A DNA stretch of 64,000 nucleotides, from NCBI GenBank assembly GCA_027943245.1, contig JANDJZ010001755.1:124001-188000 (forward strand), in the 5' to 3' direction. The notes below the pieces were generated by a model. That model saw nothing but the letters and a program-made list of their open reading frames with translations. It was not told the origin of the DNA and did not search any database. This document shows positions 44,037-53,796 of the stretch, in pieces (within the stretch, counting starts at the first letter, position 1; every line of letters starts with the position of its first letter). The DNA is from Acanthamoeba sp. SK_2022b (Eukaryota > Discosea > Longamoebia > Acanthamoebidae). The translations under genes and the position numbers were made by a program.

Positions 44037-45218
44037 TTACAATCCCAACGCGTACTTCAACGCATGCTCTTTCAGCTTGCCCGCCCGCTGCGCGGCCATC
44101 AGCGCCAGATTGCGCGCGACGTTCAGCGGCGCCAGGTTATTGCTGAAAGCCGTATAGAACAGATCCATCCCGCTCTGCATCAGCAGATTGTCGGTACGGC
44201 GGCGGCGCTGATAACGCAGCAGTACCGCCTCGCTGCTCCAGTCCTCTCCCTGCTCCCGCGCATCGCTCAATACGTTCAGCAAGGCATCCACGTCGCGATA
44301 CCCCAGATTGACGCCCTGCCCCGCCAGCGGATTGATGGTATGCGCCGCATCCCCCAGCAGTGCCAGCCCCGGCAGCACGTAGCGCTGCGCATGACGCCGC
44401 GTCAGCGGGAACGAACCGGCGGCGTGCACCTTGACCGGGCCCAGTCGCGCCGGGAAAGCGGCGGCGATCTCACGCTCCAGCTGCGCCGGCGGCATCGCCT
44501 GCAGCTGGCGAATGCGCTGCGGGCTGTCATACCACACCAGCGACGCCCAGCTGTCGTACAGCGGCAGGAAGGCGCGCGGCCCAGACGGGAAGAAACGCTG
44601 CCAGGTCACATCCTGCTGCGGCGCGCCGGTATCGACGGTGATCAACATGCACGCCTGACGATACTGCCAGCCGTTGGTGCCGATCGCCGCCAGCTTGCGC
44701 ACCTGCGAGTTGGCGCCGTCGGCGCCGACAACCAGGCGCGCCTGCAGCGTCTCGCCGCCGTCCAGCGTCAGCTGCCAGGCATTGTCCGCCCGCTGCAGCG
44801 ATTGCAGCCTGGCGGGGCACAGCAGCGTCAGGTTGGCGCACTGCGCGAACTGCTGCCACAGCGCCAGCTGCAGAATGCGGTTTTCCACCATAAAGCCCAG
44901 CTCGGGCAGCCCCAGGGACACCGCGTCGAACGCCACGCGCGACGACGCCCATTCCCAGGTCTCCAGCCGGCGATACGGCGCTGTGCGCATCGCCGTCACG
45001 GCCTGCCAGGCGCCGAGCTGTTTCAGCAGCCCCACCGAGGTGCAGCCGATAGCGGAAATGCGCAGATCCGGCGGGCTTTGCGCCTCGAACGCCTGCGGCG
45101 CCTGATGTTCCAGCAACGCCACCGACCAGCCCGCCTGCGCCAGCCCCAGGGCCGCCGCCGCGCCGACCATGCCGCCGCCCACCACCACCGCGTCATACCG
45201 ATTTTGAGATGTCTTCAT
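44037..45218 (-). CDS. ubiF: Ubiquinone biosynthesis hydroxylase UbiF
   Basis: FAD-dependent monooxygenase that adds the C6 hydroxyl in ubiquinone biosynthesis (2-polyprenyl-3-methyl-6-methoxy-1,4-benzoquinol hydroxylase). The start at 45218 gives 393 residues; E. coli has 391. The Rossmann motif is VVGGGMVGAAAAL; DG motif VVGADGANSQVR and GDAAHTINPLAGQGVNLGYRD are diagnostic. An upstream ATG (45251) is possible since the ribosome site at 45218 is weak. Convergent with the tRNA operon, divergent from miaB. Confidence 0.95.
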   Translation of the reverse strand: MKTSQNRYDAVVVGGGMVGAAAALGLAQAGWSVALLEHQAPQAFEAQSPPDLRISAIGCTSVGLLKQLGAWQAVTAMRTAPYRRLETWEWASSRVAFDAVSLGLPELGFMVENRILQLALWQQFAQCANLTLLCPARLQSLQRADNAWQLTLDGGETLQARLVVGADGANSQVRKLAAIGTNGWQYRQACMLITVDTGAPQQDVTWQRFFPSGPRAFLPLYDSWASLVWYDSPQRIRQLQAMPPAQLEREIAAAFPARLGPVKVHAAGSFPLTRRHAQRYVLPGLALLGDAAHTINPLAGQGVNLGYRDVDALLNVLSDAREQGEDWSSEAVLLRYQRRRRTDNLLMQSGMDLFYTAFSNNLAPLNVARNLALMAAQRAGKLKEHALKYALGL

Positions 45219-45415
45219 ATTGGCTATGTTTTCTGTGTGAATGCTCGCCATCCCACCCGGCATGGCGTTTTGCGCAGTGTACCGGATTTTCGCTCCGGCT
45301 TCAGGTCGCGTGCCATTTTCCCCCGCGCTGGTCACAACGGCGGCAAATGATTACAATACGCGCCCTGCATGTCGCGTAACGCAACTTTCGCTCCGCACTG
45401 AGTAATGGCAAGTCA

Positions 45416-46840
45416 ATGACGAAAAAACTACATATCAAAACCTGGGGCTGCCAGATGAATGAGTATGATTCATCGAAAATGGCCGACCTGTTGAACAGCA
45501 CGCACGGCTTCGAGTGGACCGAAAACGCCGAAGAGGCGGACGTGCTGCTGCTGAACACCTGCTCGATCCGTGAAAAAGCACAGGAGAAAGTTTTCGCCAT
45601 GCTGGGGCGCTGGCGCTTGCTGAAAGAAAAGAACCCGTCTGTCATCATCGGCGTCGGCGGTTGCGTGGCCTCGCAGGAAGGCGAACTGATCCGCAGCCGC
45701 GCGCCCTGCGTCGACGTGGTATTCGGCCCGCAGACCCTGCACCGCCTGCCGGAAATGATCAATCACGTTCAGGGCACCCGCAGCCCGGTGGTCGACATCA
45801 GCTTCCCGGAGATCGAAAAATTCGACCGTCTGCCGGAACCGCGCGCCGAAGGCCCGACCGCATTCGTGTCGATCATGGAAGGCTGCAACAAATACTGCAC
45901 CTTCTGCGTGGTGCCTTACACCCGCGGTGAAGAAGTGAGCCGCCCGAGCGACGACGTGCTGTTCGAAATCGCCCAACTGGCGGCGCAGGGCGTGCGCGAG
46001 GTCAACCTGCTCGGCCAAAACGTCAACGCTTACCGCGGCGCCACGCATGACGGCGAGATCTGTTCGTTCGCCGAACTGCTGCGCCTGGTGGCGGCCATCG
46101 ACGGCATCGATCGCATTCGCTTCACCACCAGCCACCCTATCGAGTTCACCGACGACATCATCGCGGTGTACGAAGACACGCCGGAGCTGGTCAGCTTCCT
46201 GCATCTGCCGGTGCAGAGCGGTTCGGATCGCATCCTGACCATGATGAAACGCGCGCACACCGCGCTGGAGTACAAGGCGATTATCCGCAAGCTGCGCAAG
46301 GCGCGGCCGGCCATTCAGCTCAGCTCCGATTTCATCGTCGGTTTCCCGGGCGAAAGCCAGGCCGACTTCGAACAGACCATGAACCTGATCGCCGACGTCA
46401 ATTTCGACGTCAGCTTTAGCTTCATCTATTCGTCGCGCCCGGGCACCCCGGCGGCGGACATGGTCGACGACGTCAGCGAAGAAGAGAAAAAACAGCGGCT
46501 GTATATTCTGCAGGATCGCATCAACCAGCAGGCGCTGCAGTTCAGCCGCCGCATGCTCGGCACCGTCCAGCGCATTCTGGTGGAGGGCACCTCGCGCAAA
46601 AGCGTGATGGAGCTGGCCGGGCGCACGGAGTGCAACCGTGTGGTAAACTTCGAGGGCACACCCGACATGATCGGCCAGTTCGTCGACGTGGAAATTACCG
46701 AGGTGCTGACCAACACCCTGCGCGGCGCAGTGGTGCGCACCGAACAGCAGATGGATCTGCGCGTACATGAATCCCCGCAGTCGGTGATCGCCCGTACCCG
46801 CAAAGAAAACGCGCTGGGCGTCGGCATTTACCAGCCCTGA
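45416..46840 (+). CDS. miaB: tRNA-2-methylthio-N6-dimethylallyladenosine synthase MiaB
   Basis: Radical-SAM methylthiotransferase modifying A37 of tRNAs that read UNN codons. 474 residues, as in E. coli. The N-terminal cluster Cys residues are in [20 protein letters not shown] and GGCVASQ; the radical-SAM cluster is [15 protein letters not shown]; a TRAM domain lies at the C-terminus. It faces away from ubiF, the conserved enterobacterial arrangement. Confidence 0.98.
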   Translation: MTKKLHIKTWGCQMNEYDSSKMADLLNSTHGFEWTENAEEADVLLLNTCSIREKAQEKVFAMLGRWRLLKEKNPSVIIGVGGCVASQEGELIRSRAPCVDVVFGPQTLHRLPEMINHVQGTRSPVVDISFPEIEKFDRLPEPRAEGPTAFVSIMEGCNKYCTFCVVPYTRGEEVSRPSDDVLFEIAQLAAQGVREVNLLGQNVNAYRGATHDGEICSFAELLRLVAAIDGIDRIRFTTSHPIEFTDDIIAVYEDTPELVSFLHLPVQSGSDRILTMMKRAHTALEYKAIIRKLRKARPAIQLSSDFIVGFPGESQADFEQTMNLIADVNFDVSFSFIYSSRPGTPAADMVDDVSEEEKKQRLYILQDRINQQALQFSRRMLGTVQRILVEGTSRKSVMELAGRTECNRVVNFEGTPDMIGQFVDVEITEVLTNTLRGAVVRTEQQMDLRVHESPQSVIARTRKENALGVGIYQP

Positions 46841-46896
46841 CGCCGCGGCGGCCGCCTTATCGCCGCCCATTCGCGCTACTCCTTACCGTTTCTCCG

Positions 46897-46931
46897 CCGG
46901 GCGCCCGCGCCCGGTGATTTTCTTTTTTATT
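46897..46931 (+). terminator. Probable terminator of miaB
   Basis: CCGGGCGC-CC-GCGCCCGG forms an 8-bp GC stem followed by TGATTTTCTTTTTT. It lies about 55 bases after miaB and before yjdM. Confidence 0.75.
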
Positions 46932-46958
46932 TTTTTATTGTTGAAGAGGCGACATAAC

Positions 46959-47294
46959 ATGCAACTCCCACACTGCCCGAAGTGCAACTCCGAATACACC
47001 TACCAGGACAATGCCCTGTTCATCTGCCCTGAGTGCGCCCACGAGTGGAGCGACAGCGCCCCGGCGGAAGATCAGGACGCGCTGATCGTCAAAGACGCCA
47101 ACGGCAATCTGCTGGCGGACGGCGATGCGGTCACCGTGATCAAAGACCTGAAGGTCAAAGGCAGCTCCTCGATGCTGAAGATCGGCACCAAGGTGAAAAA
47201 CATTCGCCTGGTCGAAGGCGATCACAACATCGACTGCAAAATCGACGGCTTCGGCCCGATGAAGCTGAAATCCGAGTTCGTGAAAAAGAACTGA
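46959..47294 (+). CDS. yjdM: YjdM/PhnA-family zinc-ribbon protein
   Basis: A 111-residue protein with N-terminal zinc ribbon ([10 protein letters not shown]...CPECAHEW) and the conserved C-terminal PhnA domain ([37 protein letters not shown] in outline). The old name PhnA is misleading; no phosphonate role is shown, and the function is unknown. The start at 46959 with GAAGAGG is chosen over an open frame of low-complexity hydrophobic sequence. In E. coli it is beside phn/crfC, not miaB, so its position here is different. Confidence 0.92.
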   Translation: MQLPHCPKCNSEYTYQDNALFICPECAHEWSDSAPAEDQDALIVKDANGNLLADGDAVTVIKDLKVKGSSSMLKIGTKVKNIRLVEGDHNIDCKIDGFGPMKLKSEFVKKN

Positions 47295-47320
47295 TTCACG
47301 GCGGCCTTGTTATGTGATGA

Positions 47321-47351
47321 CGCGGCGGGCTTTTGCCCCGCCGCGTTTTTT
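47321..47351 (+). terminator. Rho-independent terminator of yjdM
   Basis: CGCGGCGGG and CCCGCCGCG form a 9-bp stem around CTTTTGC, followed by TTTTTT. It lies 26 bases after the gene. Confidence 0.93.
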
Positions 47352-47527
47352 CCTTATCTTCCCTTGAATTCCGCCGATGGCGCACAGATAGATCAGCGGT
47401 AAACTTGCGCCGTTGCGGCGCACCATGAATAATTCAAGAAAGAGAGTATTCAGGCTCGTCCTGAACGCGCGCGTCCCGAACGCGCTATGTGACATCAACC
47501 AGGCCCGATGTGACCTAGAGGAATAGT

Positions 47528-48583
47528 TTGAACGTCGCAACACAAGAAATTTTGTTAGAGCCCGCAGACAATAAGCGTTTGCTCAGCCTGTGCGGCCCGT
47601 TTGATGACAACATCAAGCAACTCGAGCGCCGATTGGGCATTGAAATCAATCGCCGTGACAACCGTTTCAAGCTGGTCGGCAAAAACCTGTGCGTGGTTGC
47701 CGCCGCCGATATCCTGCGCCATCTGTACGTGGATACCGCGCCGATTCGCGGCGTGATCCCGGATATCGACCCAGAGCAAATCCACCTGGCTATCAAAGAG
47801 AGCCGGGTGTTGGAACAGGTGGCCGACAGCGTGCCGGATTATGGCAAGGCGGTCACCATTAAAACCAAGCGCGGCATGGTGAAACCGCGTACGCCTAACC
47901 AGGCGCAGTACATCGCCAACATTCTCGATCACGACATCACCTTCGGCATCGGCCCGGCGGGCACCGGCAAAACCTACCTGGCGGTCGCCGCCGCGGTGGA
48001 TGCGCTGGAGCGCCAGGAAATTCGCCGCATTTTGCTGACGCGCCCTGCGGTCGAAGCCGGCGAAAAACTGGGCTTCCTGCCCGGCGATCTGAGCCAGAAG
48101 GTCGATCCTTACCTGCGCCCGCTGTACGACGCCCTGTTCGAGATGCTGGGCTTCGAGCGCGTGGAGAAGCTCATCGAGCGCAACGTGATCGAAGTCGCGC
48201 CGCTGGCCTATATGCGCGGCCGTACGCTGAACGACGCCTTTATCATTCTGGATGAGAGCCAGAACACCACCATCGAACAGATGAAGATGTTCCTGACGCG
48301 CATCGGCTTCAACTCGAAGGCGGTCATCACCGGCGATGTCACCCAGATCGACCTGCCGCGCAACCAGAAATCCGGCCTGCGCCACGCGGTGGAAGTGCTG
48401 TCGGACGTGGAAGAACTGAGCTTCAACTTCTTCCACAGCGAAGACGTGGTGCGCCACCCGGTGGTGGCCCGCGTAGTCATCGCCTATGAGGCCTGGGAAG
48501 CGGCCGAACAGAAACGCAAAGACGCGATTGCCGAACAACGTAAGCGCGAGGCGCTCGCCGCCTCCGAGCAGGAGACACCATGA
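47528..48583 (+). CDS. ybeZ: PhoH-like ATPase YbeZ, TTG start
   Basis: A PhoH-family P-loop protein, linked to rRNA processing with its neighbour YbeY. 351 residues from a TTG with AGAGGA upstream; the E. coli protein aligns from the same point. The N-terminal region contains a KH-like segment. Walker A is [11 protein letters not shown] and Walker B ILDESQN. The C-terminal tail ([23 protein letters not shown]) is highly charged. The end overlaps ybeY by 4 bases. Confidence 0.96.
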   Translation: MNVATQEILLEPADNKRLLSLCGPFDDNIKQLERRLGIEINRRDNRFKLVGKNLCVVAAADILRHLYVDTAPIRGVIPDIDPEQIHLAIKESRVLEQVADSVPDYGKAVTIKTKRGMVKPRTPNQAQYIANILDHDITFGIGPAGTGKTYLAVAAAVDALERQEIRRILLTRPAVEAGEKLGFLPGDLSQKVDPYLRPLYDALFEMLGFERVEKLIERNVIEVAPLAYMRGRTLNDAFIILDESQNTTIEQMKMFLTRIGFNSKAVITGDVTQIDLPRNQKSGLRHAVEVLSDVEELSFNFFHSEDVVRHPVVARVVIAYEAWEAAEQKRKDAIAEQRKREALAASEQETP

Positions 48584-49053
48584 GTCAGGTGATTTTGGAT
48601 CTGCAGATTGCCTGTGAAAGCGGCGACGGCCTGCCGGATGAGGCCACCTTCCAGCGCTGGCTGGAAGGCGTGCTGCCGCAATTTCAGGAAGAAGCCGAGG
48701 TAACCGTGCGTCTGGTGGACGAAGCGGAAAGCCACGAGCTGAACCTGACCTACCGCGGCAAAGACAAGCCGACCAACGTGCTCTCTTTCCCGTTCGAGGC
48801 CCCGCCGGGCATCGAGCTGCCGCTGCTCGGCGACCTGATTATCTGCCGCCAGGTGGTTGAACAGGAAGCGATTGAGCAAGGCAAGGCGCTGGAGGCCCAC
48901 TGGGCGCATATGGTTGTCCATGGCAGTCTTCATCTGCTAGGGTATGACCACATCGAAGACGATGAAGCCGAAGAAATGGAGTCTTTGGAAACCGAAATCA
49001 TGCACGGACTGGGTTATCCCGATCCGTACCTGGCGGAAAAAGACCCCGTCTGA
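48580..49053 (+). CDS. ybeY: Endoribonuclease YbeY, rRNA maturation factor
   Basis: Metal-dependent RNase needed for 16S rRNA 3'-end maturation and 70S quality control. 157 residues. The three-His zinc motif [11 protein letters not shown], near residue 114-124, is intact, and [18 protein letters not shown] is conserved. It starts inside the end of ybeZ (ATGA). Confidence 0.97.
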   Translation: MSQVILDLQIACESGDGLPDEATFQRWLEGVLPQFQEEAEVTVRLVDEAESHELNLTYRGKDKPTNVLSFPFEAPPGIELPLLGDLIICRQVVEQEAIEQGKALEAHWAHMVVHGSLHLLGYDHIEDDEAEEMESLETEIMHGLGYPDPYLAEKDPV

Positions 49054-49138
49054 CGTCAGCCGTTTACCCTACAGCCCCCATGCGGGGCTGTCGCTGACGC
49101 CCCTTAACTCTGACATGAGTGACAGTAACGAAAACGCC

Positions 49139-50017
49139 ATGAGCGACGACCATTCACAAAGCAATGACAGCCCCAGTCCCAAGAAGGGGTTCTTTACTCT
49201 TATCCTTAACCAGCTGTTCCACGGCGAGCCCAAAAACCGTGGCGATCTGGTCGAGCTGATCCGTGATTCCGAACAAAACGACCTGATCGATCCCGATACC
49301 CGCGACATGCTGGAAGGCGTGATGGATATCGCCGAACAGCGCGTGCGCGACATCATGATCCCCCGCTCCCAGATGGTGACGCTCAAGCGCAACCAGACGC
49401 TGGAAGAGTGCCTGGACGTGATTATCGACTCCGCCCACTCGCGCTTCCCGGTGATCAGCGAAGACAAAGATCACATCGAAGGCATCCTGATGGCCAAGGA
49501 TCTGCTGCCGTTCATGCGCGCAGACTCCGAGCCGTTCAGCATCGACAAGGTGCTGCGCACCGCGGTGGTGGTGCCGGAAAGCAAGCGCGTCGACCGGATG
49601 CTGAAAGAGTTCCGCTCCCAGCGCTATCACATGGCGATTGTCATTGACGAATTCGGCGGCGTGTCCGGCCTGGTCACCATCGAAGACATTCTGGAACTGA
49701 TCGTCGGCGAGATCGAAGACGAATACGACGACGAAGACGACCTGGATATCCGCCAGCTCAGCCGCCACATGTACACCGTGCGCGCGCTGGCCCCGATCGA
49801 AGACTTCAACGACGCCTTCGGCACCCATTTCAGCGACGACGAGGTCGATACCATCGGCGGTCTGGTGATGCAGGCCTTCGGTCACCTGCCGGCGCGCGGG
49901 GAAACCATTGAAATCGAAGGTTACCTATTTAAAGTTGCCATGGCCGACAGTCGACGTATTATCCAGGTTCATGTAAAAATTCCGGACGATTCTCCACCAC
50001 CGAAACTGGAAGATTAA
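49139..50017 (+). CDS. corC: CBS-domain protein CorC (YbeX)
   Basis: Cytosolic CBS-pair protein of the CorC family, associated with magnesium/cobalt efflux and ribosome function. The start at 49139 gives 292 residues, the E. coli length; an ATG 24 bases upstream is possible, and neither has a strong ribosome site. Two CBS domains (about 65-190; [41 protein letters not shown]) precede a CorC/HlyC domain (about 205-285). Eight bases before lnt. Confidence 0.95.
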   Translation: MSDDHSQSNDSPSPKKGFFTLILNQLFHGEPKNRGDLVELIRDSEQNDLIDPDTRDMLEGVMDIAEQRVRDIMIPRSQMVTLKRNQTLEECLDVIIDSAHSRFPVISEDKDHIEGILMAKDLLPFMRADSEPFSIDKVLRTAVVVPESKRVDRMLKEFRSQRYHMAIVIDEFGGVSGLVTIEDILELIVGEIEDEYDDEDDLDIRQLSRHMYTVRALAPIEDFNDAFGTHFSDDEVDTIGGLVMQAFGHLPARGETIEIEGYLFKVAMADSRRIIQVHVKIPDDSPPPKLED

Positions 50018-50024
50018 ATCCAAC

Positions 50025-51554
50025 ATGGCTAAAGCCTCATTACTTGAACGCCAGCGGGTTCGCGCCCTGCTGGCGCTGTTGTCAGGTGCCGGCGGGACGC
50101 TGGCGTTCTCGCCCTACGACTTCTGGCCCGCGGCCATCGTCTCCCTGTTCGGCCTGCTGGCCGTTACCCTCAATCGCACCACCAAACAGTCTGCCCTGCT
50201 CGGCTTTGTCTGGGGCTTCGGGCTGTTCGGCAGCGGCATCAACTGGGTGTATGTCAGCATCGCCGATTTCGGCGGCATGCCTTTCGCCGTCAACGTCTTC
50301 CTGGTGGTGCTGCTCGCCGCTTACCTGTCGCTGTATACCGGGCTGTTCGCCGGGCTGCTGACGCGCCTGTGGCCGACCACCCGCTGGTGGCGGCTGGCCA
50401 TCGCCGCACCGGCGCTGTGGCAGGTGACCGAATTCCTGCGCGGCTGGGTGCTGACCGGCTTCCCGTGGCTGCAGTTCGGCTATAGCCAGATCAACGGCCC
50501 GCTGAAGGGCATCGCGCCGCTGCTGGGCGTCGACGCCATCACCTTTGTGCTGATGGCCATCGCCGGCCTGCTGGTGTACGCCGTCAATCAGCGCCGCCTG
50601 TCGGCTGCTGTCATCGCCGCCGCGCTGCTGCTGTTGCCGTGGCCGCTGCGCCAGCTGCAGTGGTTTACTCCGCAGCCGGAGAAAGCGGTGAACGTCGCCA
50701 TGGTGCAAGGCAACATCGCCCAGTCGATGAAATGGGATCCGAAAGCGCTGGTCAGCACGCTGCAAACCTATCTGGACGAAACCCGTCCGTACGTGGGCAA
50801 GGCGCCGATCGTCATCTGGCCGGAGTCCGCCATCCCGGATTATGAAGCCAACCAGAACGGCTTCCTGACCATGATGGACGACCTGATGCGGGCGAAGAAC
50901 AGCAGCCTGATCACCGGCATCGTCGACGTGCGCGCCACGCCACAGGGCCAGCAGATCTACAACAGCGCCATCGTGCTCGGCGAACCGACGCCGTACAGCT
51001 ACCCGGCCAAGGATCGCTACAACAAGCACCACCTGGTGCCGTTCGGCGAGTTCGTGCCGCTGGAAACCCTGCTGCGGCCGCTGGCGCCGTTCTTCGATCT
51101 GCCGATGTCCTCCTTCAGCCGCGGCGACTACGTGCAGCCGCAGCTCAGCGTGCGCGGGTACAACCTGACGGCGGCCATCTGCTACGAAATCGTCCTGGGC
51201 CAGCAGGTACGCGATAACTTCCGCCCGGACACCAATTTCCTGCTGACCATCTCCAACGATGCCTGGTTCGGCCACTCTATCGGCCCGTGGCAGCACTTCC
51301 AGATGGCGCGCATGCGGGCGCTGGAGCTCGGCCGGCCGCTGCTGCGCAGCACCAACAACGGCGTTACCGCCGCGGTGGATGCGAACGGCGAGGTGATCGC
51401 CGAGATCCCGCAGTTTACCCGTCAGGTGCTCGAAGTGAAGGTCACGCCGACCACCGGCGTCACGCCTTACGCACGCTTCGGCGCCACGCCGCTATGGGTG
51501 ATAACCCTGCTGCTGGGCGGCTGGGCGCTGATGTTGGGCCTGCGCCGCAAATAG
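50025..51554 (+). CDS. lnt: Apolipoprotein N-acyltransferase
   Basis: Adds the third acyl chain to lipoproteins in the inner membrane. 509 residues: N-terminal bundle of about six membrane spans (1-205), then a periplasmic nitrilase-like domain with catalytic Glu267 (WPESAI), Lys334 ([12 protein letters not shown]) and Cys386 (AAICYEI), and a C-terminal membrane span. Last gene of ybeZ-ybeY-corC-lnt. Confidence 0.98.
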   Translation: MAKASLLERQRVRALLALLSGAGGTLAFSPYDFWPAAIVSLFGLLAVTLNRTTKQSALLGFVWGFGLFGSGINWVYVSIADFGGMPFAVNVFLVVLLAAYLSLYTGLFAGLLTRLWPTTRWWRLAIAAPALWQVTEFLRGWVLTGFPWLQFGYSQINGPLKGIAPLLGVDAITFVLMAIAGLLVYAVNQRRLSAAVIAAALLLLPWPLRQLQWFTPQPEKAVNVAMVQGNIAQSMKWDPKALVSTLQTYLDETRPYVGKAPIVIWPESAIPDYEANQNGFLTMMDDLMRAKNSSLITGIVDVRATPQGQQIYNSAIVLGEPTPYSYPAKDRYNKHHLVPFGEFVPLETLLRPLAPFFDLPMSSFSRGDYVQPQLSVRGYNLTAAICYEIVLGQQVRDNFRPDTNFLLTISNDAWFGHSIGPWQHFQMARMRALELGRPLLRSTNNGVTAAVDANGEVIAEIPQFTRQVLEVKVTPTTGVTPYARFGATPLWVITLLLGGWALMLGLRRK

Positions 51555-51565
51555 TCCTTCTCGCC

Positions 51566-51586
51566 GGGGCGCGCCCGCCGCGCCCC
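51566..51586 (+). terminator. Stem-loop after lnt
   Basis: GGGGCGCG and CGCGCCCC form an 8-bp stem with a CCCGC loop, 11 bases after lnt. No clear T run follows. Confidence 0.45.
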
Positions 51587-51641
51587 GCGTTCTCGTCACT
51601 GTCCCCTCCTTGGTCAGAAAACGCCGTTAAATCAACGCGGC

Positions 51642-51658
51642 TGGCACACTCCTTGCTT
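51642..51658 (+). promoter_or_regulatory. Sigma-54 promoter of gltIJKL
   Basis: TGGCAC-ACTCC-TTGCTT has the invariant GG and GC of the -24/-12 promoter at the exact spacing, reading toward gltI. The leader would be about 275 bases long. Confidence 0.75.
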
Positions 51659-51713
51659 TAACTATGGTGACATCGCGCGCCGATTTACTTTTGCTGACGT
51701 TTTGTCGCACCTG

Positions 51714-51730
51714 TGCACATTTTGGGTGCA
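51714..51730. promoter_or_regulatory. NtrC-like enhancer site 1
   Basis: TGCACATTTTGGGTGCA has the TGCAC-N7-GTGCA dyad of nitrogen regulator NtrC (consensus TGCACCAAAATGGTGCA). It lies downstream of the sigma-54 promoter. Confidence 0.5.
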
Positions 51731-51764
51731 TTGAGCGCACCACGCGGGGGCGTCAGGGTTTCGT

Positions 51765-51781
51765 TGCATTGATTTGGTGCG
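51765..51781. promoter_or_regulatory. NtrC-like enhancer site 2
   Basis: TGCATTGATTTGGTGCG is a weaker match to the same dyad, 51 bases (about five helical turns) from site 1, as expected for paired NtrC dimers. Confidence 0.4.
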
Positions 51782-51915
51782 CGCCGCGTCTCAAAAAATG
51801 AAACATTTTAGTTTCAAGGTATTCACAATCGGTTATTTTTTAACGGCTATCCGTTCTAAGACTATCTTTATAACTTGAGCAATAAATAGCCGATTTAACC
51901 TGACGCTCTTTAGTC

Positions 51916-51939
51916 AGAGCCACCACAACAGCAAAGGAG
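51916..51939 (+). promoter_or_regulatory. C/A-rich GcvB target and ribosome site of gltI
   Basis: CACCACAACAGCA (51921-51933) directly precedes AAAGGAG. In Salmonella the gltI leader has the same kind of C/A-rich element, which is bound by the G/U-rich R1 region of sRNA GcvB and also enhances translation. Confidence 0.6.
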
Positions 51940-51946
51940 TTGGACC

Positions 51947-52843
51947 ATGCAAATGCGTAAATTGGCGTTATCGTTACTGCTGCTCGGTATGGCAGGTAGC
52001 GTGGCGCATGCGGAAGACCTGTCCGGTACGCTGAAGAAAATCAAAGACAACGGCGTGATCGTTGTCGGCCACCGCGAATCGTCAGTGCCCTTTTCCTACT
52101 ACGACAACCAACAAAAAGTTGTGGGCTACTCTCAGGACTACTCCAACCAAATCGTTGAAGCTGTTAAGAAAAAACTTAATGCACCGAATCTGCAGGTGAA
52201 AATGCTGCCGATTACCTCGCAGAACCGCATCCCGCTGCTGCAAAACGGCACCTATGACTTCGAGTGCGGCTCCACCACCAATAACCTCGAGCGCCAAAAG
52301 CAGGCCGCCTTCTCCGACACCATTTTCGTGGTCGGCACCCGTCTGCTGGTGAAAAAAGGCTCCGACATCAAAGACTTTAAAGACCTGGCCGGTAAACCGG
52401 TGGTGGTCACCTCCGGCACCACCTCCGAAGTGCTGCTGAACAAGCTGAACGACAGCGACAAAATGAACATGCGCATCATCAGCGCCAAAGACCACGGTGA
52501 CTCCTTCCGCACCCTGGAAAGCGGCCGCGCGGTGGCCTTCATGATGGACGATGCCCTGCTGGCGGGCGAGCGCGCCAAGGCCAAGAAGCCGGATCAGTGG
52601 GAAATCATCGGCACGCCGCAGTCGAAAGAAGCCTACGGCTGCATGCTGCGCAAAGACGATCCTGAGTTCAAAAAGCTGGTCGATGACACCATCGCCCAGG
52701 CGCAAACCTCCGGTGAAGCGGCCAAGTGGTTTGACAAATGGTTCAAGCAGCCTATTCCACCGAAAAACCTCAACATGAACTTCGAACTGTCGGACGACAT
52801 GAAGCAGCTGTTCAAAGAGCCTAACGACAAAGCGTTGAACTAA
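51947..52843 (+). CDS. gltI: Glutamate/aspartate ABC transporter, substrate-binding protein
   Basis: Periplasmic receptor for glutamate and aspartate. 298 residues with a signal peptide ending AHA (residue 22) before EDLSGTLKKI. It is a type II solute-binding fold of the amino-acid family: GVIVVGHRESSVPFSYYDN, FECGSTTNN, VTSGTTSEVLL and AFMMDDALLAG line the ligand site. The mature C-terminus carries an NFELSDDMKQLFKEP tail. Followed by gltJKL after a 212-base gap. Confidence 0.97.
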   Translation: MQMRKLALSLLLLGMAGSVAHAEDLSGTLKKIKDNGVIVVGHRESSVPFSYYDNQQKVVGYSQDYSNQIVEAVKKKLNAPNLQVKMLPITSQNRIPLLQNGTYDFECGSTTNNLERQKQAAFSDTIFVVGTRLLVKKGSDIKDFKDLAGKPVVVTSGTTSEVLLNKLNDSDKMNMRIISAKDHGDSFRTLESGRAVAFMMDDALLAGERAKAKKPDQWEIIGTPQSKEAYGCMLRKDDPEFKKLVDDTIAQAQTSGEAAKWFDKWFKQPIPPKNLNMNFELSDDMKQLFKEPNDKALN

Positions 52844-52940
52844 ATAGAACAAGAGCCGGGGCGGCCGCAGGCCAAACCGGCCCAGTTGATGACTGGGACA
52901 GACAGGTATGAGGGGGGCCGTTCCCCTCCCTCATTTTCCC
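52790..52940 (+). ncRNA. sroC: SroC-like sRNA candidate from the gltI 3' region
   Basis: In E. coli and Salmonella the gltI-gltJ intergenic region yields SroC, a processed RNA of about 160 bases that sponges GcvB. Here the 212-base gap holds CCCAGT-TGATG-ACTGGG (52881-52897) and then a terminator hairpin ATGAGGG...CCCTCAT with an inner GGG/CCC and a TTTT tail (52908-52937). The 3' end is well supported; the 5' end, inside gltI, is a guess from the known length. Confidence 0.45.
52908..52937 (+). terminator. Intercistronic terminator between gltI and gltJ
   Basis: ATGAGGG(GGG)...(CCC)T-CCCTCAT forms a ten-pair stem with one bulged T, followed by TTT and C residues. It would make gltI more abundant than gltJKL. 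Confidence 0.6.
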
Positions 52941-53055
52941 CAACGCGCATCACCGATCTGTGCACACAACAAGCCAGCCAGACTGGCCGCACGGCGATCG
53001 GCGCTCATCAAGTCATCAATCTTCGGCGCCCTGCGCCCGTTTACCGGAGTTTGTT

Positions 53056-53796
53056 ATGTCAATAGATTGGAACTGGGGTATCTTCCTGCAGCAGGCCCCG
53101 TTTGGGAACACCACTTACCTCGGCTGGATCTGGTCCGGCTTTCAGGTCACGGTGGCCCTCTCCGTCTGTGCATGGATTATCGCTTTCTTCGTCGGTTCGC
53201 TGTTCGGTATCTTGCGTACCGTGCCCAACCGCTTTCTTTCCGCCCTCGGCACCTGTTACGTCGAACTGTTCCGCAACGTGCCGCTGATCGTGCAATTCTT
53301 TACCTGGTATCTGGTGATCCCCGAGCTGTTGCCGGCCAATATCGGCACCTGGTTTAAAAGCGAGCTGGATCCCAACGTGCAGTTCTTCGTCTCCTCCATG
53401 CTCTGCCTGGGGCTGTTTACCGCCGCCCGCGTATGCGAGCAGGTGCGCGCCGCCATTCAGTCCCTGCCGCGCGGCCAGAAAGCCGCCGGGCTGGCGATGG
53501 GCCTGACGCTGCCGCAAACCTACCGCTACGTGCTGCTGCCGAACGCCTACCGGGTGATCGTGCCGCCGATGACCTCGGAAATGCTCAACCTGGTCAAAAA
53601 CTCCGCCATCGCCTCCACCATCGGGCTGGTGGACATGGCCGCGCAGGCCGGCAAGCTGTTGGATTACTCCGCACACGCCTATGAATCCTTTACCGCCATC
53701 ACGCTGGCTTATATCGGCATCAACGCCGTTATCATGCTGTTTATGCGTCTGGTCGAAAAGAAAGTGCAGTTGCCTGGCAACCTGGGGAGTAAATAA
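53056..53796 (+). CDS. gltJ: Glutamate/aspartate ABC transporter permease GltJ
   Basis: One of two inner-membrane permease subunits. The ATG at 53056 with CGGAGT upstream gives 246 residues, as in E. coli. The His/Glu/Gln-type permease motif is visible: [24 protein letters not shown] (EAA loop that contacts GltL). About five membrane spans. Its TAATG end overlaps the start of gltK by one base. Confidence 0.96.
   Translation: MSIDWNWGIFLQQAPFGNTTYLGWIWSGFQVTVALSVCAWIIAFFVGSLFGILRTVPNRFLSALGTCYVELFRNVPLIVQFFTWYLVIPELLPANIGTWFKSELDPNVQFFVSSMLCLGLFTAARVCEQVRAAIQSLPRGQKAAGLAMGLTLPQTYRYVLLPNAYRVIVPPMTSEMLNLVKNSAIASTIGLVDMAAQAGKLLDYSAHAYESFTAITLAYIGINAVIMLFMRLVEKKVQLPGNLGSK

Larger units (their letters stand above)
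51555..51946 (+). other. lnt-gltI intergenic control region
   Basis: A 392-base region without a gene. In order it holds a GC stem after lnt (51566-51586), a sigma-54 promoter motif (51642-51658), two NtrC-like dyads (51714-51730 and 51765-51781), AT-rich sequence that may hold a sigma-70 promoter (TATAAC near 51870), and the C/A-rich leader of gltI. Confidence 0.7.

Noticed and set aside
45470..46870. 466-residue minus-strand frame over miaB
   Set aside because: Antisense shadow of miaB, which has all its cluster cysteines.
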